From a virus, in the IMG/VR virus record IMGVR_UViG_3300025674_000158, positions 1 to 35,419 of that record: a DNA stretch of 35,419 bases, one strand, 5' to 3'. Below, one piece after another: positions 29,273-35,419 of this stretch. The position numbers were made by a program, and so were the translations under genes. How positions within the stretch are numbered: the first letter of the stretch is position 1; each line of letters starts with the position of its first letter. The notes under the pieces were generated by a model. That model was not told where the DNA came from and searched no databases. It saw only the letters and a list, made by a program, of their open reading frames with translations.

Positions 29273-31111
29273 ATGGACTCATATAGAGGAAGTAACCCCA
29301 AAGACTACACCCCATCAAAGGAAGATAAGGCATTGATGGAAAAAGTGTATGCTATGTTTGAATTATCTAAGGATAGTAAACAGGAAATGTATAAAGAATG
29401 GAGAGAATCCGAGGCTTTATATCAAGGACACCATTGGGAGGGTATGAAAGTACCTCAATTTAAAAACAAGATGACTATTGACCTGATTGGTTCGGCTATT
29501 GATACTATGATACCTATATTGAATAGTAGACCGCCTAAATTGGACGTATTAGCCGTTGGAAACGATCCCCTTGATTACTCCTTATCTGAAACACTTCAAG
29601 CCGTTATGGACGAATTTTGGCAGTTGCGTTGTATGCAGAACCTAGTGAGCGAATTATTACAAGATTATCTAGTTTATGGAACGGGTATTTTAAAGGTGCA
29701 TTATAATCCATATGATGACTTACCTGATTGCGACATTGTAGACCCATATAGTTTCTTTATTAACCCATCTGCTACAAAACTTGAGAATGCAGAGTGGGTA
29801 ATCTATGCAAGTCCGACCCCATTATATGAAATACGAAAGATGTTTCCTGAAAAAGGGCAGTATGTAATGCCTGATAAGGAACTAGAGCAGTATAGAGCTC
29901 AAAGACAAAAGCAAAATAACCCAATGGGTTACGATAGCTATGTACATATAGGCGATGGGGCGAGTAAGGGCGAATTATACAGGAGTAAGTCACAATCATA
30001 CAGGGATAAAGAGGAATCAGTACTACTTATTGAGTGCTATATGCGTGATAACTCAAAAGAATATGTTTCTTACGTAGATGGCGAGGAAATTGATGATAAG
30101 GATAAAGGTAGGGGCATTGATGGTATGCGTAAGGTATGCATGGCGGGTAATGTTGTACTATTTGATGGTAGAACTAAGTATCCATTCTTTAATAAAGACA
30201 ATCATATATCTCATCCTTTCCCATTTGTATCAGTTAAGAACATGGGTTCAGCACATGAGTTTTGGGGCAGACCTGAACCTCGCAGATTAAAGCATTTAAA
30301 TCTAGCACTAGATAGAATAGCATCTCAGGTTATGGATAACGTCCATTTAATGGCTAATCCGATGTGGGTTGTAGACCAAACTGCGGACGTTCAAGACCAA
30401 ATAAACAATAAGCCAGGGAGTGTCATTCGTAAGAGGGGAGCGGGGCAAGTTTCTATGCAAAGTCCCGCAAGTATGCCGAGCTATGTTTTCAATTTATATA
30501 GCATATTATTAGATATGTTTGAGACTGTTTCAGGTGTCAATAAATCTACTCAAGGTAAGGCTGACACTAATGTAACATCAGGTATTCAGGCATCAATACT
30601 TCAAAAGGCTAGTAGTTCAAAGATTGATTATAAAGCTAGGACTATAGAAATGGCTCTAGCACAACTAGGAAACATGTGGCTTACCATGTTTAAGAACCTA
30701 GGAACAAAATTTATAAACGTACCCTATCAGCACTCCACGGGAAGAATGGAATATAGACAAGTCATTGGCTTGATATTTAAGGATAAGGAAACGATGGTTA
30801 GAGTGCGGGTAGGGTCGATGCTACCTGAGAACAGACAGTTCAATGAGAACAAGATTATGCAGTTAGCACAGATGGGTATTATAAAAGACCCAATGTATAT
30901 CGTACAAAATTTGGATATGCCACAAAAAGAGGCATTGATTTCGAAAATGATGGAAGAGGCAGAAGCTCTAGCAGAGCAACAAAGGGCGATGGCAGAAGAA
31001 GTTCAGGGGAGTCCTCCCGATCTTAGCAGATTTGGCGGTTCTCCTGAGGAGATTCAAAGAAACCTACAGAGCAACCCTGATTTAATGAGGGATGCGAGTG
31101 AAATATCCTAA
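29273..31111 (+). CDS. portal protein
   Basis: 612 residues from the ATG at 29273 (AAAGG upstream; a TTG 15 bases earlier is less likely). The N-terminal region has SEALYQGHHW and NKMTIDLIGSAIDTMIPILNSRPPK, the typical podovirus portal start, then a DYLVYGTGILKVHYNP segment, and in the C-terminal half GVNKSTQGKADTNVTSGIQA, as in P22-like portals. The last 60 residues are helical and Glu/Gln-rich. It forms the ring through which DNA enters and leaves, binding terminase outside and connector proteins on the tail side. It is followed by the scaffold and coat genes. Confidence 0.9.
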   Translation: MDSYRGSNPKDYTPSKEDKALMEKVYAMFELSKDSKQEMYKEWRESEALYQGHHWEGMKVPQFKNKMTIDLIGSAIDTMIPILNSRPPKLDVLAVGNDPLDYSLSETLQAVMDEFWQLRCMQNLVSELLQDYLVYGTGILKVHYNPYDDLPDCDIVDPYSFFINPSATKLENAEWVIYASPTPLYEIRKMFPEKGQYVMPDKELEQYRAQRQKQNNPMGYDSYVHIGDGASKGELYRSKSQSYRDKEESVLLIECYMRDNSKEYVSYVDGEEIDDKDKGRGIDGMRKVCMAGNVVLFDGRTKYPFFNKDNHISHPFPFVSVKNMGSAHEFWGRPEPRRLKHLNLALDRIASQVMDNVHLMANPMWVVDQTADVQDQINNKPGSVIRKRGAGQVSMQSPASMPSYVFNLYSILLDMFETVSGVNKSTQGKADTNVTSGIQASILQKASSSKIDYKARTIEMALAQLGNMWLTMFKNLGTKFINVPYQHSTGRMEYRQVIGLIFKDKETMVRVRVGSMLPENRQFNENKIMQLAQMGIIKDPMYIVQNLDMPQKEALISKMMEEAEALAEQQRAMAEEVQGSPPDLSRFGGSPEEIQRNLQSNPDLMRDASEIS

Positions 31112-31147
31112 TGTTGGGAGCGGAACTGAATCTAAATTGGAGAAATT

Positions 31148-32041
31148 ATGAGTGAAGAGAAACAATACTTAGAAGACTCAAACTTTGATGGAGTCAGAAT
31201 TGACGCGGACACCTTAGCGTCGCTCTACGTTCAGGATGAACCTGAAGAAAAGACCGATGTAAAGGTAGAAGACCAAAGTGAGAGCAACAGACAGGAGACG
31301 GCTGAAGAAAACGTCCAAGTGACTCAAGATGAGCAACCAAAGGATGAAGAAGAAATAGTCTCAGCAGAGAGTTCATTTATCAAAATAGGAGATAACGAAT
31401 ATTCTGAGAATGAACTGAATCTCGCTCTTGAAGCCTTAAACAACAGGAATGATTGGCAGAGAAGTAATACCCAAAAAGCTCAGGAAATTGCGGACGAAAG
31501 GAGATATCTAGATGGCATTATAGCTACGTTGGATAGTGTCCTTGAAGACGATGAATTGAGAGAGACTTTGGGTACTGAACATCAACTGTATAAGGCTATC
31601 TCAGAGTATGAGATGTCGCCCGAAGAAGAGCAAGACGCTATTGTAGAGGCAGAGCAAGAAGTTGAAACTGATAGATTAGCTCAACTAGAAGATAAGTTGG
31701 TTATGATGGAAACCGAAAAAGAGGTTGACCGAGAAATTGCTGACTTAGTTACAAAGCATCCTGAACTAAATGAGGATGCCATTACTGAAGTGATGAATGT
31801 AGCAGTTGAGAAAAACCTTAATCTTGAAGACGCATACATCTTTGCGAATGCAACTATTAACGGAGAGTCGGCACTTAAGAAAGCGATTGAGAGTGTTAGG
31901 AAAGCAGAAGAGTTGAAAGCTCAACCTGAAGTCAGCGGTATAAATAGGGGTTCAAGTGAAGAACCAATTCCATTGGGAAAAAGCTACGACGACATTGAGG
32001 ACATTCTTCTTAATTCTAAGCACTACGAATTGTTTAAATAG
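31148..32041 (+). CDS. scaffolding protein
   Basis: 297 residues, highly acidic and almost wholly helical, without Cys. The N-terminal 75 residues are disordered and Glu/Asp/Gln-rich, the centre has coiled coils (EAEQEVETDRLAQLEDKL), and the C-terminus ends with DDIEDILLNSKHYELFK, probably the coat-binding helix. Placement between portal and coat is the standard position of podoviral scaffolds. TTGGAG precedes the start. Confidence 0.85.
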   Translation: MSEEKQYLEDSNFDGVRIDADTLASLYVQDEPEEKTDVKVEDQSESNRQETAEENVQVTQDEQPKDEEEIVSAESSFIKIGDNEYSENELNLALEALNNRNDWQRSNTQKAQEIADERRYLDGIIATLDSVLEDDELRETLGTEHQLYKAISEYEMSPEEEQDAIVEAEQEVETDRLAQLEDKLVMMETEKEVDREIADLVTKHPELNEDAITEVMNVAVEKNLNLEDAYIFANATINGESALKKAIESVRKAEELKAQPEVSGINRGSSEEPIPLGKSYDDIEDILLNSKHYELFK

Positions 32042-32062
32042 GAATAAAAAGGAAAACGCAAA

Positions 32063-33130
32063 ATGGCATTAGACGTATCAAACGTAGATTATAGTACGCT
32101 GAATGCTTTGACGAAAGAACAGTACATTCCTACTTTGGTTGATAATATCAAAAAGAAGTCTGTTTTATTGTCGAAGTTTTTAAGCTCTAGTAAGCCTAAT
32201 GCATCAGGTAAGAAGATTGTAGTTCCTATAGAATACGCAGACGCTAACTCTAGCAGTTACGGATTCTATTCGAAGTATGATGACCTTGGTGTATATCCTG
32301 ATGAGTTCGCAAAGCAAGTGTCCTACGATTGGTCACAGGCACACGCAAGTGTAGCGATCTCAGGATTTGAGGAAAGAGTAAATGATAACCCTGAGAAGTT
32401 AGTAGACTTACTATCTTCTAAGATGAAGTCCGCTGAGAAGTCTTTAATGAAGTTCTTTTCAGGTGTTCTTTATGGGTCTACCGCAGAGGCGGGATTCAAT
32501 GACTTGAAGTCAATTGCAAGTCAGAGTTCTAAATTAGGTGGTATTACTCCTGATGCAGATAATACTTCAGGTTCTCTTGAAGCAATATGGAAAGGTGCTT
32601 TTGACTTATCTAAGGCAACTGACATCAACGCAGTTGATTCTAGTTCATCTTATGGTAATGCTCTTTTCGATAATTTTTCTGTAATTATCGATGAGATTCT
32701 AAGAGAGGCTTTTGAGGTCTTTCATAGAGATTCAGGTGAGCAACCTAAAATGATAATCGTACCTCAGATTGTTGCAGACGCATATGAACAACATCTTAGC
32801 GATAAGAAGAGAGCTCCAAGTATGGCATCTTCTGAAGTTGCAGATGCGGGTTTCAGCGGATTCAAGTATCGTGGTTTAGACATGCTAGTCGACCCATCTT
32901 GTCCCGCGGGAGAAATGTTCTTCATCAATGATGAGTACCTAAAAATGATTCACAATAGAAAGGCTAACTTTTCCTTTACAGGATTCCGTCAGCCTGTGAC
33001 TCAGGACGCTAAAGTTGGTCACATCCTTTGGATGGGTCAGCTTATCTGTACTAACAGAGCAAAAGCAGTAGGTCGTATCAGCGGTTTACCGACTGATTAC
33101 TCAACTGTATCAGAAGAACCCTCAGAATAG
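32063..33130 (+). CDS. major capsid protein, HK97-like fold
   Basis: 355 residues. The sequence is typical of coat proteins: KEQYIPTLVDNIKKKSVLLSK at the N-terminus, then SGKKIVVPIEYADANSSSYG, a long helix (PEKLVDLLSSKMKSAEKSL), and a C-terminal SFTGFRQPVTQDAKVGHILW with the last part entering beta strands. It has a strong ribosome site (AAAGGAAAA) and, just downstream, a stable hairpin that may limit read-through so that coat is made in excess. No protease gene is seen, so maturation probably does not involve a prohead protease. Confidence 0.9.
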   Translation: MALDVSNVDYSTLNALTKEQYIPTLVDNIKKKSVLLSKFLSSSKPNASGKKIVVPIEYADANSSSYGFYSKYDDLGVYPDEFAKQVSYDWSQAHASVAISGFEERVNDNPEKLVDLLSSKMKSAEKSLMKFFSGVLYGSTAEAGFNDLKSIASQSSKLGGITPDADNTSGSLEAIWKGAFDLSKATDINAVDSSSSYGNALFDNFSVIIDEILREAFEVFHRDSGEQPKMIIVPQIVADAYEQHLSDKKRAPSMASSEVADAGFSGFKYRGLDMLVDPSCPAGEMFFINDEYLKMIHNRKANFSFTGFRQPVTQDAKVGHILWMGQLICTNRAKAVGRISGLPTDYSTVSEEPSE

Positions 33131-33144
33131 GTAAGTAAATAATT

Positions 33145-33166
33145 AGGGGGGTGGCAACACCCCTCT
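33145..33166 (+). terminator. hairpin with GCAA tetraloop after the capsid gene
   Basis: A 9-bp stem (AGGGGGGTG / CACCCCTCT, one G-U) closes a GCAA tetraloop, followed by GATTTACG, a poor U-tract. Likely a partial terminator or mRNA-stabilising 3' end setting high coat expression against the downstream tail genes. Confidence 0.6.
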
Positions 33167-33177
33167 GATTTACGATT

Positions 33178-33954
33178 ATGACGATAGCAGATATAAAAAA
33201 CCATGTCCAACTAAGATTGGAAGACCCATCAGGGAACGTATATACCTTACCTGATATCACAAGGGCAATAGATTCCGCATTACAAAAGATACCCGCTTTA
33301 TTAGATAAGCAGTATTTATCAAGACTTTTACACCAACAACAGATTTCAACAGGTACTAGTGATTCTAGTACAACTCAAACTGCTGATAATTATTTAAGTG
33401 ACGGCTCATTCTTATTAGAAGATTTAACGAACTCTAATAAAATATCAGGTCAGTATGGATATGAGTTAGCTTACGATCAAATAGAATCAGCCTTTTTGAT
33501 ACCAAATAGCATAGCTAACCTAGGAGCAAGTATTACGGAAAGCATAGTTTGGATACATATAACAGACCAACTAGGAAGATATGAGCTAGAGAATAGCTAT
33601 ATGTATACACCAAATGGCGACTCTCCTGTCTTTGTTAGGTCAGGTGGAAATGGCGGTACAGGCAGTAAGGAAGTAGAATATCAGATACTTCCTGTAGATT
33701 TATTTAAGTACGGAAAGATATTTGTCATGTATTATATGAAACCTCCAAAGGTTTCTAATATAAGTACAAGAGAGCCTGAGATTTCAAGCGTGGCACATGA
33801 GGCATTAGTTTATTTTGCGGTAAGTGAATTACTAGCATCAGATGGAGATATGAATAGAAGTAACGCTATGTATCAAAGAGCGTCGGATATTGTAGCTACT
33901 TTAAATGCAAAGGTTTCTAATATGGATGTAACGAAAAAGCAGAGTCAGATATGA
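33178..33954 (+). CDS. head-tail connector/adaptor-like protein
   Basis: 258 residues. The N-terminus (MTIADIKNHVQLRLEDPSGN, then ITRAIDSALQKIPALLDKQY) is helical as in connector adaptors. The centre has beta-rich and Gly/Ser linkers, and the C-terminus shows EPEISSVAHEALVYFAVSEL, a motif I know from podovirus head-completion proteins. It sits straight after the coat gene and overlaps the next gene by 4 bases (ATGA). It probably forms the ring under the portal. Family not fixed. Confidence 0.7.
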   Translation: MTIADIKNHVQLRLEDPSGNVYTLPDITRAIDSALQKIPALLDKQYLSRLLHQQQISTGTSDSSTTQTADNYLSDGSFLLEDLTNSNKISGQYGYELAYDQIESAFLIPNSIANLGASITESIVWIHITDQLGRYELENSYMYTPNGDSPVFVRSGGNGGTGSKEVEYQILPVDLFKYGKIFVMYYMKPPKVSNISTREPEISSVAHEALVYFAVSELLASDGDMNRSNAMYQRASDIVATLNAKVSNMDVTKKQSQI

Positions 33955-34916
33955 CATGGTCGCAATTAGTTGATAGAGTAGTATTACAGTTTGGTACTAA
34001 TCCTCATAATAAAGCATTAGCTAGAAAATTTTTAGAAGAGGCTGAAAGAGATTTAGCCTTTCATACAAAGTGCCTAGTCAGGGATAAATCAATCGTGGTC
34101 AATGAAGAAGATAATTACTTCGAGCTACCTAATGATTTCTTAGAATTAAAGTCTGCCGTTCTTTATGATGAAAAGACTTTAGAACCTTATAGGAATCAGA
34201 TACCTAGGATTAAGTTTGATGGGACTAATGTAAAAGGCACACCCCAATACTACACGCTGACCTCCAATCAGATTATATTAGTCCCACACCCTGAAAGTGC
34301 GGGTTTAGTGAACTTTCAATATATAGCTCAACCTGTTAATACTGAAAAGGGCGAAGAGTATGTTAAAATAAACTACAAGAATCTTGATAATGGATTCTTT
34401 CAGGTAGGCGATAAGATAAAGGGTGCTACTAGTCAGGCAACGGGGATCGTCCATAGGGATGTAAATGACCTAAAAACAGGAACGCTTATTTTAAAAGATT
34501 ACACACCTTATGTGGCAGAGAGTACAACAACTCATCTTCAGCAAAATGAAACCATTCATGTTCTTGACGATGCGTATCAATTAGCTCAAGTTTCAGGTAG
34601 TTATACATTCGCACAATTAGAATCAAGTTGGGATACGTTTGGATTATCAGCAAGAGCTACAACTTCAAGCGTAAGGGTAGATTGGAATGATGATGATGTA
34701 AACAAACCTGAGATTCCTGATATATATCATTTATACTTAGTCGATTATGCTAAAAGCACGATAGCTGAGAACGAAAAAGAATTTGAATTAGCTGATAGAT
34801 ATATGGCTAGATACCAACAAAACAGAGAGCTAGTCAGAAGTCAGATAAGTGGCAAAGGTACAGGCTCAGGAACAATGACAGTTGCAGATATGAGCGTGAG
34901 AGATGCTTACTTATGA
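33951..34916 (+). CDS. head-tail adaptor / tail accessory protein
   Basis: 321 residues. Residues 1-55 (WSQLVDRVVLQFGTNPHNKA, ARKFLEEAERDLAFHTK) are helical, followed by YFELPNDFLELKSAVLYDEK and IPRIKFDGTNVKGTPQYY, a pattern of tail-tube A / gp4-like adaptor proteins in podoviruses. A central insertion (about 140-215: KIKGATSQATGIVHRDVNDL) looks like a small beta domain. The C-terminal helix region (DYAKSTIAENEKEFELADRY) ends the adaptor fold. ATGA overlaps on both sides show tight coupling. Confidence 0.75.
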   Translation: MTWSQLVDRVVLQFGTNPHNKALARKFLEEAERDLAFHTKCLVRDKSIVVNEEDNYFELPNDFLELKSAVLYDEKTLEPYRNQIPRIKFDGTNVKGTPQYYTLTSNQIILVPHPESAGLVNFQYIAQPVNTEKGEEYVKINYKNLDNGFFQVGDKIKGATSQATGIVHRDVNDLKTGTLILKDYTPYVAESTTTHLQQNETIHVLDDAYQLAQVSGSYTFAQLESSWDTFGLSARATTSSVRVDWNDDDVNKPEIPDIYHLYLVDYAKSTIAENEKEFELADRYMARYQQNRELVRSQISGKGTGSGTMTVADMSVRDAYL

Positions 34917-35419
34917 GTTTAATAAAAGTTCCAATTTTTTCAGGATTAGTTACTAATAATGACCCTGAAGACCTCCGTGCGGATTTAACTCCTGATACGC
35001 AAAACTTTGATATTAGCCAATCGGGTGTTCTTAAACGTAGAGATGCGTCTCAATTGGTATCCCAAGAAGATGACAGAGGTGTAAATAGTGCCTATCTTTG
35101 GTCAAATAATAAACTACCAAATGAATATGAATGGATTGCTTATTGTAAACAAAGGGGTATCATTTATAGAAAATCTTACTTGTGGGTCAGTATACCGACA
35201 GATAGTTATGATGGACTTATGGCTCAGTTCGACTCTTCTCATGCTCCACAGGTTAATACGAACGAGCCTTTCTCTACATATCTAAAGATATTACCTGACC
35301 CACTTCCTGATTCTGTAACATTTACCGCTATAGGTAATTTGCTATTTGTGAATACAGGAGCGACTCATTCTCCATATATTATATATAGAAAGAAAGATGA
35401 AAAGCATTTCGGAGAGTTA
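34913..35419 (+). CDS. tail nozzle / tail tube B-like protein, N-terminal part (cut by window)
   Basis: 169 codons are open up to the last base, with no stop. The start overlaps the adaptor stop (ATGA). It begins MSLIKVPIFSGLVTNNDPED, followed by TPDTQNFDISQSGVLKRRDA, the N-terminal signature of podoviral nozzle/stabilisation proteins, and then beta-rich blade-like sequence. It likely continues into a beta-propeller of several hundred residues, closing the tail tube. If the genome is circular, the rest lies upstream of position 1. Confidence 0.7.
   Translation, partial: MSLIKVPIFSGLVTNNDPEDLRADLTPDTQNFDISQSGVLKRRDASQLVSQEDDRGVNSAYLWSNNKLPNEYEWIAYCKQRGIIYRKSYLWVSIPTDSYDGLMAQFDSSHAPQVNTNEPFSTYLKILPDPLPDSVTFTAIGNLLFVNTGATHSPYIIYRKKDEKHFGEL

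Overview
The window looks like most of the genome of a temperate, podovirus-like tailed phage, about 36-38% GC by eye. Direct evidence is a large terminase with Walker and nuclease motifs, portal, scaffold, capsid, connector genes, a 2076-residue ejection-type virion protein, two tail fibre genes, a GH108 endolysin, and a tyrosine integrase beside a tRNA-derived attachment site. Genes are packed with ATGA or TAATG overlaps and good Shine-Dalgarno sequences, and the best promoter has sigma70-type boxes. That fits a proteobacterial host better than Bacteroidetes. Small basic virion proteins of the DUF6321 type suggest an aquatic, perhaps marine alphaproteobacterial, phage. This host guess is weak inference.

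Layout: (1) 1-12371, plus strand: small basic proteins, large ejection protein, tail fibres, small membrane proteins, endolysin. (2) 12372-12744: terminator-like hairpins, a tRNA 3'-end attachment core, and integrase arm-site repeats spaced 11 bp. (3) 12745-14403: small secreted protein, integrase and HTH regulator (leftward), then a divergent promoter/operator. (4) 14404-19624, plus strand early operon: excisionase/Cro-like protein, RecB-type nuclease, several small PD-(D/E)XK nucleases, an O-like replication initiator carrying four 12-bp iterons in its own gene, a DUF1599 protein and a Holliday-junction-resolvase-like protein. (5) 19625-19750: structured RNA and strong terminator. (6) 19754-25828, minus strand: about fifteen mostly unrecognised small acidic proteins, two related zinc-finger proteins and a GP88-family protein. 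(7) 25829-26492: non-coding control region. (8) 26493-35419, plus strand: packaging and head/connector genes, running off the window inside a tail gene. If the molecule is circular or permuted, module 8 continues into module 1.

Logic: no phage DNA polymerase, helicase or RNA polymerase is visible, so the initiator probably recruits the host replisome to an origin inside its own gene, supported by nucleases and a putative ssDNA-binding protein. The repressor-integrase pair and the attP site give lysogeny. The leftward cluster is likely early host-takeover or counter-defence.

Most notable DNA-level signals: the word CTCGT is strongly enriched, on one strand only, across 16.0-26.3 kb regardless of gene direction. 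CCGG and GGCC are apparently absent and GCWGG nearly absent from the whole window, which forces Ala-Gly and Pro-Ala codon choice. A recurring (CAAA)n element precedes the ribosome binding sites of seven leftward genes. Counts were made by eye.
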